From the NCBI GenBank assembly GCA_964449275.1, contig CAYVAM010000224.1, positions 1 to 6,582 on the forward strand: 6,582 nt of DNA. Reading direction: 5' to 3'. Within the stretch, counting starts at the first letter, position 1. Every line of letters begins with the position of its first letter. The stretch comes from JAUVZF01 sp964449275. GTDB taxonomy: Bacteria > Planctomycetota > Phycisphaerae > FEN-1346. Both the position numbers and the translations under genes were made by a program. The notes below the pieces were generated by a model. That model made no database searches. It was given only the letters and a program-made list of their open reading frames with translations, and was not told the DNA's origin. Positions 1-5,005 of this stretch are shown here, piece after piece.

Positions 1-490
1 CCTCGCTGTGGGCGACGTAGGCCGAGTCGGTGCACTGGACGCACGAGATGCTGAATCGGGAGTCGGCCGGGCCGAGGCAGAAGAACCGGACGGCCATCCG
101 CTTGCCTTCCATGGCCCCGTCGAGAAAGGAGCGGACCTCCTTCAGCCCCGTCTCGCGGTCGGTGGCGCCCAGTTTCGGCCCCAGGGTCACGCCCTCCGGC
201 AGGAGGTACTTCGTGGCGGCCTTGTCGCGGGCCTGATCGTGGAACCCGTCGAAATGGACGGTATGGCCCTCGACGGCCAGAGGCGTCTCTTCGCCGTTTT
301 CGAGGGCCAGGCGGCGAATCTCGGCCCGGTCGTCGGAAGAGTCGGAACACACCTTCACCGAATCGGGCCGGCACAGGCCGACTGCGTCAGCCACGAAGGC
401 GTGGACCCGCTCGTTCGGGAGGGACTCCAGGCACGCGAGGCTCGCCTCGTCCATCTTGTCTTTCAGCACGTCGGCGTACTTGGCATCCAT
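1..490 (-). CDS. pckG: Phosphoenolpyruvate carboxykinase (GTP), N-terminal part, runs off left edge
   Basis: This is the first 163 codons of a minus-strand gene that continues beyond position 1. The family converts oxaloacetate plus GTP to phosphoenolpyruvate, CO2 and GDP in the cytoplasm, the committed step of gluconeogenesis. I recognise it from the order of segments: a PDSVKVCSDSSDD stretch at about residues 42-54, then HTVHFDGFHDQARDK (76-90), TKYLLPEG (93-100), RFFCLGP (135-141) and VQCTDSAYVAHSE (151-163). These match the N-terminal domain of the archaeal-type branch of GTP-PEPCK as I know it. Family members are about 600 residues, so roughly a quarter is visible; the catalytic metal and nucleotide motifs lie outside. 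The ATG at 490 gives MDAKYADVLK, which resembles family N-termini. An in-frame ATG at 511 would add seven residues; a GGGGAG lies 13 nt before the 490 start, which is a long spacing, so the start is not settled. The promoter is at 614-642. Confidence 0.88.
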   Translation of the reverse strand, partial: MDAKYADVLKDKMDEASLACLESLPNERVHAFVADAVGLCRPDSVKVCSDSSDDRAEIRRLALENGEETPLAVEGHTVHFDGFHDQARDKAATKYLLPEGVTLGPKLGATDRETGLKEVRSFLDGAMEGKRMAVRFFCLGPADSRFSISCVQCTDSAYVAHSE

Positions 491-590
491 CGTTCTGTTG
501 CTGCTCCCCATTGCACGCTGTCGGTGTCCCGTTGCCGGAAGCGCACGTGCAGCCCCTCGTACAACTCAGGGAACCCCCGATCCGAACCTG

Positions 591-602
591 CGTGGCGCCA
601 CG
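591..602. promoter_or_regulatory. 12-bp palindrome just downstream of the pckG start site
   Basis: CGTGGCGCCACG is a perfect 12-bp dyad covering about +6 to +17 of the predicted pckG transcript. Its position fits an operator for a dimeric repressor or the foot of a short RNA hairpin. It overlaps a CACGTG hexamer (599-604), and another CACGTG lies at 544-549. The regulator is unknown, and GC-rich palindromes do occur by chance, so this is a candidate only. Confidence 0.35.
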
Positions 603-613
603 TGAGCGGGGAG

Positions 614-642
614 AGTATAGGAAATGGCCCGGGCCGTGTCAA
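614..642 (-). promoter_or_regulatory. Sigma-70 type promoter of pckG
   Basis: Reading on the minus strand, a perfect -35 box TTGACA (complement of 637-642) is followed by exactly 17 nt and a -10 box TATACT (complement of 614-619), five of six bases matching the consensus. Transcription would start near 607, giving a leader of about 117 nt to the 490 start. It points at pckG and nothing else lies between. A match this good is unlikely by chance in DNA of this GC content, but it is not tested. Confidence 0.8.
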
Positions 643-765
643 TGGCCTCGCGCGATGCGGTCACGGCAAAGCGAGAACGTCCGGTCCGCGCCCGGCGGCG
701 CGCGGCGTACTTCTCGCCCTTGTCGGCCCCCTTAATCCTACAACGCTACTTCGCCTTTTTGTCCG

Positions 766-836
766 CCTGGTGGCCTTCCCAGGCCACCAGGAACAGGCAT
801 AAACTGCGTTCGCGGCGGCCTGGGAAGGCCGCCGCG
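766..836. repeat. Pair of long hairpins in inverted orientation sharing a core
   Basis: Hairpin one pairs 766-776 (CCTGGTGGCCT) with 781-791, 11 perfect base pairs around a 4-nt loop TCCC. Hairpin two pairs 811-821 (CGCGGCGGCCT) with 826-836, again 11 perfect pairs, loop GGGA. The cores are reverse complements of each other (GGCCTTCCCAGGCC at 772-785 and GGCCTGGGAAGGCC at 817-830), so these are two copies of one hairpin facing opposite ways. The outer stem bases differ between copies but stay paired, which looks like compensatory change. Neither is followed by a T-run on the strand of the upstream gene, so a plain terminator is not supported; a REP-doublet style intergenic repeat or a 3'-end stabiliser of the hydrolase mRNA fits better. 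Confidence 0.7.
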
Positions 837-861
837 CGACCGAGGCAGCGATCACGCCGAC

Positions 862-1623
<762 letters not shown>

Positions 1624-1654
1624 GGCACATCCTTTCTTCCCGCGTGCGACGAAC

Positions 1655-2239
1655 TCACTTGCCCGTATCCAGCCGGAGCGACCTGGCGGATTCCATGAGC
1701 GCTTCGACCTGGGCCTTGTCGGCGCCCCAGATGAAGACGTGGACGACGAGGCCCCGGATGCTCAGACGCCAGACGGTCGGAACCTTGAAGAGGCCCTTCA
1801 CGTAGGTCTCGGCGTGGTACACGGTGCGGCCTTTCTCGTCCTGCCACGTGCCGCCGTACCAGGTGACGTCGCGGCCGGCGATGCGGCCGGCATCGGTGAT
1901 GGCCTTGGTTTTGATGTCCCGCGGATGGTGGCCGACGTAAACACCCATGGTGGCCGCGCGGGACGGCGCCGCGTGGGACGACCCTGCGCGGGACGGCGCC
2001 GCGTCGGGCGGCCGCCGAAAAAGGTGGACGAGGAAATCCTCTTCCGCGCGGAGGCCCTTCTCATAGCCCTCCGGCACGTTGATGGCCAGCCCCGGCGCAC
2101 CCCATCCCCACGGCGGCAGGCGATGCAGGCGACCGGGCCAGGCCGCGTCCGCCGACGCGCCGCCCTCGCGCAGCGGACCGCCGCATCCTGCGGCCACGAG
2201 GGTGGCGAGTGCGGTCACGATGAGCGGACAATGTCGCAT
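1655..2239 (-). CDS. Small predicted lipoprotein of unknown function
   Basis: This 194-residue protein begins with a basic, hydrophobic leader ending LVAAGCGG; Cys19 sits in a plausible lipobox (AAGC), so the mature protein should be lipid-anchored at the cell envelope. The body has a segment GLAINVPEGYEKG (about 49-61), an Ala/Ser/Pro/Arg-rich loop around 79-95, and a more ordered C-terminal half (about 97-190) with several beta-like strands such as VTWYGGTW and VHVFIWGAD. I do not recognise a family. The C-terminal half reads like a small beta-sheet domain judging quantities such as toxicity or error-residual tails in hypothetical lipoproteins, but that is not an assignment. The ATG at 2239 has GGAGGA 11 nt upstream and a promoter immediately before. 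It is the first gene of a likely two-gene operon with the hydrolase. The loop contains a 30-bp in-frame duplication. Confidence 0.75.
   Translation of the reverse strand: MRHCPLIVTALATLVAAGCGGPLREGGASADAAWPGRLHRLPPWGWGAPGLAINVPEGYEKGLRAEEDFLVHLFRRPPDAAPSRAGSSHAAPSRAATMGVYVGHHPRDIKTKAITDAGRIAGRDVTWYGGTWQDEKGRTVYHAETYVKGLFKVPTVWRLSIRGLVVHVFIWGADKAQVEALMESARSLRLDTGK
1956..2004. repeat. 30-bp in-frame duplication inside the lipoprotein gene
   Basis: A 19-bp sequence (GCGCGGGACGGCGCCGCGT) occurs at 1956-1974 and again, without mismatch, at 1986-2004, a period of exactly 30 bp. In protein it gives AAPSRA twice, ten residues apart, in a low-complexity loop. The exact identity and in-frame period suggest a recent slippage or duplication event rather than ancient repeat structure. 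Confidence 0.85.
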
Positions 2240-2262
2240 GGATAGGGCTGTCCTCCACCGTC

Positions 2263-2291
2263 CTTATACATGGGGAGCCGTGGAGGGCCAA
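2263..2291 (-). promoter_or_regulatory. Predicted promoter of the lipoprotein-hydrolase operon
   Basis: On the minus strand, TTGGCC (complement of 2286-2291, four of six consensus bases) lies 17 nt before TATAAG (complement of 2263-2268, five of six). The start would fall near 2256, which places the ribosome-binding GGAGGA (complement of 2251-2256) at the very 5' end of a leader of only about 17 nt. The unusually short leader is odd, so the true start may be a few bases upstream. Confidence 0.55.
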
Positions 2292-2320
2292 TGAAAAAGG
2301 GATGTGCCATCCGGGCGGGT

Positions 2321-2338
2321 GTGGCAACAATTGCTGGC
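2321..2338 (+). repeat. Solo copy of the GTGGCAA-n-CTGGC repeat end
   Basis: GTGGCAACAATTGCTGGC matches 3675-3692 at 16 of 18 positions, and is also close to the reverse complement of 3811-3828. In both places a CCGGG-type GC-rich stretch lies just before it (2311-2315 here). It is followed by a 6-bp stem, GCTGGC (2333-2338) with GCCAGC (2342-2347). This looks like one end of the same dispersed element found whole at 3660-3840. Confidence 0.6.
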
Positions 2339-2353
2339 GGGGCCAGCCGCTTA

Positions 2354-2458
2354 CTGACGTGCGCGGCTAGTTCGCGTGCCTGACTAGCCGCGAGCGTCAG
2401 CGAGCGGGAACCTGCCTGACGGTCGCATCTGGTTCGCGTGTCTGCCTAGCCGTGGTCG
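2354..2458. repeat. 62-bp imperfect tandem repeat with a hairpin, reaching into the 3' end of the HEAT gene
   Basis: Unit one begins CTGACG at 2354 and unit two begins CTGACG at 2416, a shift of 62 bp; both then carry GTTCGCGTGnCTGnCTAGCCG, and similarity fades after about 2458. Unit one folds: CTGACG (2354-2359) with CGTCAG (2395-2400), and CGCGGCTAGT (2362-2371) with ACTAGCCGCG (2383-2392), 16 pairs with a 2x2 internal loop. Unit two has lost most of the pairing. The stop codon of the HEAT gene (complement of 2446-2448) lies within unit two. Confidence 0.75.
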
Positions 2459-3573
2459 GACTTGCGGCGGCGGAGCCAGTCGCGCCACGCCTGGGAGTTG
2501 AACTCGAAGTCCTGGCCGGTGATCTTCTTGAGGGCCTCGCGGACGACCGGCTGATGGACGAACTCGATGACGGTCCGGCGGATGGTGACGCGGGGGTTGT
2601 GGGCGGCGATCATCGCGCCGGTGGGGATGGCCCCGACGGTGGGGTTCCAGCCGACGGCCCCCGCCGCCACCACCGGCTCGACGTCGGCGATGTAGGTCGT
2701 GATGGTTCCGGAGAAGAAGTACCCGCTCGGCCCGGGCGAGATGGTGCCGGCGCGCGGGGCTTCGTACGTTCGGACGCGTGGCTCGGCGGTCTTGAGTTTG
2801 CTGATGAGGGCCGGCGCGGCCCGCCACTCGCGCATTTCGCCGAGGGCGTAGGCAGAGCGTTTCAGCACCTTCTCCGACCCGTTCAGGGCGTTCAGAAGTT
2901 GCCGCAGACCGCGCTCTTCCGTCCGCGCTTCGAGCGCCGCGACGCCGGCCTTGTACACATCCACCGACTCGTCGGCAAGGACGAACTTGACGAGGTGCCT
3001 GGCGGCGTCCTCGCCGGGGATCTGGCCGAGGGTCTCGCACGCCAGTTTCCGCACCTCGACGCTGCCCGAACCGAGGATGCGCGCGATGGGCTCGGCGGCG
3101 GCCGGGTCGCGGATCGTGAGGATCTTCTGGACGCCTTCGTCCCATGCGCCGGGACCCATGGAACTGAGATAGGTGATCGAGATATCCTGGATCTCCCGCG
3201 AGAGCGCCCGGCGGCGCTGCTCGAGGGTGGGATCTTTGGGCGCGGCCGCCCCGGCGCCGACCGCCAGAGGAGGGAGGCTGGGCGCGTCCTGGGCACGGAC
3301 CCATTTCATGTTTCGCCGGATGTAGCCGAGCGCCTGGCGGGCCTCCTTGTTGTCGGCGTCGCGGTGGAGGGTTTCCTGCCAGTGCGTCTTCGCCTTGTCC
3401 TGGAGGCCGACGCCTTCGCACCACGTGGCGAGTTTGACGTGGGCGGCCGGCGTGTCGTCCATCGTGAGCAGGCGGTCGGTGTATTCTCGCTGGAGTTGCG
3501 CCGAGTAGTCGATCGCCTGCGCTGCGCCCGCCAAAGACAGGCTGAGCGCCACGGGCAGAAGCGAGCGGATCAT
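2446..3573 (-). CDS. Exported TPR/HEAT-repeat protein of unknown function
   Basis: The protein is 375 residues from the ATG at 3573. Residues 1-20 (MIRSLLPVALSLSLAGAAQA) are a signal peptide with an AQA cleavage site. Residues about 40-92 form a TPR-like pair of helices ending ARQALGYIRRNMKWV, a pattern I associate with planctomycete exported proteins. A Pro/Ala-rich linker (97-115) follows, then HEAT-like helices (about 120-262) with repeated motifs such as SVEVRKLACETLGQI and VLKRSAYALGEM. Residues 270-340 are predicted beta-rich and Gly/Ala-rich, and the tail REALKKITGQDFEFNSQAWRDWL is a Trp-containing helical ending. A role in periplasmic protein contacts is inference; no catalytic motif is visible. 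A longer reading from an ATG at 3609 is rejected because AAGGAG sits 6 nt before 3573 and the predicted transcript starts near 3608. The stop lies inside a repeat unit, which suggests the C-terminus was set or altered by the repeat. Confidence 0.82.
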   Translation of the reverse strand: MIRSLLPVALSLSLAGAAQAIDYSAQLQREYTDRLLTMDDTPAAHVKLATWCEGVGLQDKAKTHWQETLHRDADNKEARQALGYIRRNMKWVRAQDAPSLPPLAVGAGAAAPKDPTLEQRRRALSREIQDISITYLSSMGPGAWDEGVQKILTIRDPAAAEPIARILGSGSVEVRKLACETLGQIPGEDAARHLVKFVLADESVDVYKAGVAALEARTEERGLRQLLNALNGSEKVLKRSAYALGEMREWRAAPALISKLKTAEPRVRTYEAPRAGTISPGPSGYFFSGTITTYIADVEPVVAAGAVGWNPTVGAIPTGAMIAAHNPRVTIRRTVIEFVHQPVVREALKKITGQDFEFNSQAWRDWLRRRKSDHG

Positions 3574-3579
3574 AGGCGA

Positions 3580-3585
3580 CTCCTT
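3580..3585 (-). promoter_or_regulatory. Ribosome-binding site fixing the HEAT gene start
   Basis: AAGGAG on the minus strand, 6 nt before the ATG at 3573. It decides for this ATG over an in-frame ATG 36 nt upstream, which would sit at or before the predicted transcript start and would bury the signal peptide behind 12 extra residues. Confidence 0.85.
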
Positions 3586-3614
3586 ACGGTAAGTCGCTTC
3601 GCAGCACACACCTA

Positions 3615-3644
3615 ATTATACGGCCGCGGGCGGAACTTGGTCAG
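3615..3644 (-). promoter_or_regulatory. Sigma-70 type promoter of the HEAT gene
   Basis: A perfect -10 box TATAAT (complement of 3615-3620) lies 18 nt after CTGACC (complement of 3639-3644, four of six -35 bases). The predicted start near 3608 gives a leader of about 35 nt. This separates the HEAT gene from mdh transcription upstream. Confidence 0.65.
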
Positions 3645-3659
3645 TTGAAAACCGCGGCG

Positions 3660-3840
3660 CCCGGACCGGGGGGCGTGGCAACGATTTCTGGCAGGGCACG
3701 ATTTCCTGCGGCTTGGCCGTAGCGCCGGGGTTTATCCCCGGCGCATCCTGGCCGGCGCCGCCGCCAACGGCCGCCGGGCATAAAGCCCGGCGCTACAACC
3801 GCCTGCGCTCGCCAGAAAAACTTGCCACACCCGGACCGGG
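3660..3840. repeat. Nested inverted-repeat element between mdh and the HEAT gene
   Basis: The ends carry the same 11-mer CCCGGACCGGG (3660-3670 and 3830-3840); it is almost its own reverse complement, so it can be read as direct or inverted. Just inside, GTGGCAACGATTTCTGGC (3675-3692) faces the complement of 3811-3828, matching at 15 of 18 positions. A second, degenerate copy of the CGATTTC part follows at 3695-3708. In the middle sits the GTAG hairpin doublet. The right end abuts the mdh stop with two bases between. The layout resembles a non-autonomous mobile element or composite repeat; it has no coding capacity. Confidence 0.6.
3719..3796. repeat. REPIN-like doublet: two GTAG-headed hairpins in inverted orientation
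   Basis: Left copy: GTAG (3719-3722) overlapping a 9-bp stem GCGCCGGGG (3722-3730) with CCCCGGCGC (3736-3744), loop TTTAT. Right copy, on the other strand: GTAG (complement of 3793-3796), 8-bp stem 3772-3779 with 3785-3792, loop TTTAT in that orientation. The two read GTAGCGCCGGGgTTTAT and GTAGCGCCGGGcTTTAT from their outer ends. A GTAG tetranucleotide next to a short hairpin, doubled in inverted orientation, is the known form of REP doublets (REPINs) mobilised by RAYT-type Y1 transposases. No transposase gene is in the window, so the link to such an enzyme is inference. Confidence 0.75.
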
Positions 3841-3842
3841 CG

Positions 3843-4781
3843 TCAATACCCCAGTTCGGCGAGTTTATCGACCAGGCCTTTGACGTGGGCGAGGCTGGAG
3901 TCGAAGGCGGCGCGCTCTTCGGGGTTCAGGTCGAACTCGAGGACCTCCAACACGCCGCCCGCCCCCAGCCGCGCCGGCACGCCGACGAAGTATCCGCCCA
4001 CGCCGTACGCGGCGTCGCAGTAGGCGGCGCACGGCAGGACCCGCCGCTCGTCCCGGAGGATCGACTGGGCCATCGTGATGGCGGCCGCCGCCGGCGCATA
4101 GAACGCGCTGCCGGTTTTCAGGAGCGAGACGATCTCCGCCCCGCCGCCGCGCGTCCGTTCGACGATTGCCTCGATCTGCTCCGCAGAGAGACGGGCCGCA
4201 AGCGGCACGCCGCCGATACTGGAGTGCCGCACCAGCGACACCATCGTGTCGCCGTGGCCGCCCAGGACGTAGGCCCGGACGTCTTTGGGGCTGACGCCGG
4301 CCGCCTCGGCGATGAAGGTCCGCATCCGGGCCGAGTCGAGGACGCCCGCCATGCCGACGACACGTTCGGCGGGGAGTTTCGAGACGCGGTGGGCGAGCGA
4401 GGTCATCGCATCGACCGGGTTCGAGACGATCAGGAGAATAACGTCGGGGCTGGCGGCCACGACTTGCCTGATGATGCCGGAGACGATTTCGGCGTTCTTC
4501 ACGAGCAGGTCATCGCGGCTCATGCCGGGCTTGCGGGCCAGGCCCGCCGTCACGATCGCCAAATCGCTGCCGGCCGTGGCCTCGTAATCGGTCGTGCTGG
4601 TGATGCCGTGGGCGAAACCGACGATGGGGGCCGCCTGCCGCAGGTCGAGGGCCTTGCCGGCGGCCAGGCCGTCCACGATGTCCACGAGGACGACGTCGCC
4701 CAGGTCTCGCGCCGCGGCCCAGAGGGCGCACGACGCCCCGACGTTGCCCGCCCCCACGATTGTGATCTTCGGATGGGTCAT
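3843..4781 (-). CDS. mdh: Malate dehydrogenase, NAD-dependent, LDH-like type
   Basis: The 312-residue protein matches the LDH-like malate dehydrogenases in length and motif order. It interconverts malate and oxaloacetate with NAD in the cytoplasm, in the TCA cycle and on the way to PEP. The Rossmann loop is GAGNVG (10-15) and Asp34 at the end of the second strand favours NAD over NADP. The substrate loop AGLARKPGMSRDDLL carries Arg83 and Arg89; Arg at the first of these positions is the malate-type choice where lactate dehydrogenases have Gln. Asp149 and Arg152 (LDSAR) and the catalytic His176 in GGHGD are all present, so it should be active. The ATG at 4781 follows AGGGAG by 5 nt. It has its own promoter and a structured leader, and its stop runs directly into an intergenic repeat element. 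It is divergent from the rhomboid gene. Confidence 0.95.
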   Translation of the reverse strand: MTHPKITIVGAGNVGASCALWAAARDLGDVVLVDIVDGLAAGKALDLRQAAPIVGFAHGITSTTDYEATAGSDLAIVTAGLARKPGMSRDDLLVKNAEIVSGIIRQVVAASPDVILLIVSNPVDAMTSLAHRVSKLPAERVVGMAGVLDSARMRTFIAEAAGVSPKDVRAYVLGGHGDTMVSLVRHSSIGGVPLAARLSAEQIEAIVERTRGGGAEIVSLLKTGSAFYAPAAAAITMAQSILRDERRVLPCAAYCDAAYGVGGYFVGVPARLGAGGVLEVLEFDLNPEERAAFDSSLAHVKGLVDKLAELGY

Positions 4782-4810
4782 GGCATCTCCCTTGTGCCCG
4801 AATAGGTGCG

Positions 4811-4847
4811 TCCCTCGGTGCGTATGGCTGGTAAAGCCTGCGAGGGA
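4811..4847 (-). promoter_or_regulatory. Hairpin in the mdh leader RNA
   Basis: Seven pairs, TCCCTCG (4811-4817) with CGAGGGA (4841-4847), enclose an inner 4-bp stem GGCT (4826-4829) with AGCC (4835-4838). In the mdh transcript it would begin about 6 nt from the 5' end and end about 20 nt before the ribosome-binding site. It could protect the 5' end or take part in control; no known riboswitch class is recognised. Confidence 0.5.
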
Positions 4848-4859
4848 TCGGCGGAGGCG

Positions 4860-4887
4860 ATTATAAGGCGGCGTGCCGCGCCGTCAA
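4860..4887 (-). promoter_or_regulatory. Sigma-70 type promoter of mdh
   Basis: TTGACG (complement of 4882-4887, five of six) lies 16 nt before a perfect TATAAT (complement of 4860-4865). The start would be near 4853, with a leader of about 72 nt. The match suggests strong, housekeeping expression. Confidence 0.78.
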
Positions 4888-4928
4888 GCCGGGGCTGAGG
4901 CCGTCACATGGAACCGCGCAGAAACCGG

Positions 4929-4956
4929 TTGTCCGGCCGCGGCGGCGCGGTACACT
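4929..4956 (+). promoter_or_regulatory. Possible promoter of the rhomboid gene
   Basis: TTGTCC (4929-4934) and TACACT (4951-4956) are separated by 16 nt, each matching four of six consensus bases. The start would be near 4963, about 43 nt before the GTG. Weaker than the divergent mdh promoter 40 bp away; the assignment rests on position as much as on match. Confidence 0.4.
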
Positions 4957-5005
4957 CGGACGCCGCCTGTGGCCGCAGCGGCCCGAAGAGCCGGGGGACA
5001 CGCAA

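Larger units (their letters stand above)
491..861. other. Gene-free intergenic stretch between the hydrolase stop and pckG
   Basis: No convincing gene lies here. It holds the pckG promoter (614-642), the pckG leader (about 491-607), a palindrome (591-602), a second short palindrome GCACGTGC (543-550), and a pair of long hairpins (766-836). Between 686 and 705 there is a GC-rich 6-bp stem (CCGCGC/GCGCGG). On the minus strand, two loosely similar segments follow the hairpins (about 743-770 and 702-731), each reading like GACAAnnnGGCGA-AGTA. A run of five T at 756-760 precedes the first hairpin on the plus strand, which is the wrong order for a terminator of the minus-strand hydrolase gene. Confidence 0.6.

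Noticed and set aside
756..791. Hairpin with adjacent T-run as intrinsic terminator of the hydrolase gene
   Set aside because: The T5 precedes the hairpin on the plus strand, so on the transcribed minus strand the hairpin is followed by A5, not T5.
8..802. Long plus-strand open frame opposite pckG
   Set aside because: It is antisense to a clear PEPCK N-terminus, crosses the pckG promoter and hairpins, and its Arg/Gly/Val-rich product matches no family; an effect of high GC.
2446..3609. HEAT gene start at the upstream ATG (3609)
   Set aside because: It lies at or before the predicted transcript start, lacks a ribosome-binding site, and would put twelve residues before the signal peptide.
2452..3615. 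Plus-strand frame of 387 codons, as long as the HEAT gene on the other strand
   Set aside because: It mirrors the third-codon GC bias of the HEAT gene. The minus-strand frame has a signal peptide, ribosome-binding site and promoter; this one has none.
3719..3796. CRISPR array
   Set aside because: Only two copies, inverted rather than direct, with no spacer periodicity and no cas genes.
3660..3840. CCCGGACCGGG at both ends as a target-site duplication
   Set aside because: The 11-mer is almost palindromic, so it may equally be an inverted terminal repeat; sequence alone cannot separate the two, and no empty site is available.
3822..4805. Plus-strand frame of 327 codons opposite mdh
   Set aside because: mdh is certain from its motifs; the opposite frame has a Asp/Gly/His-rich composition typical of shadows and crosses into the repeat element.
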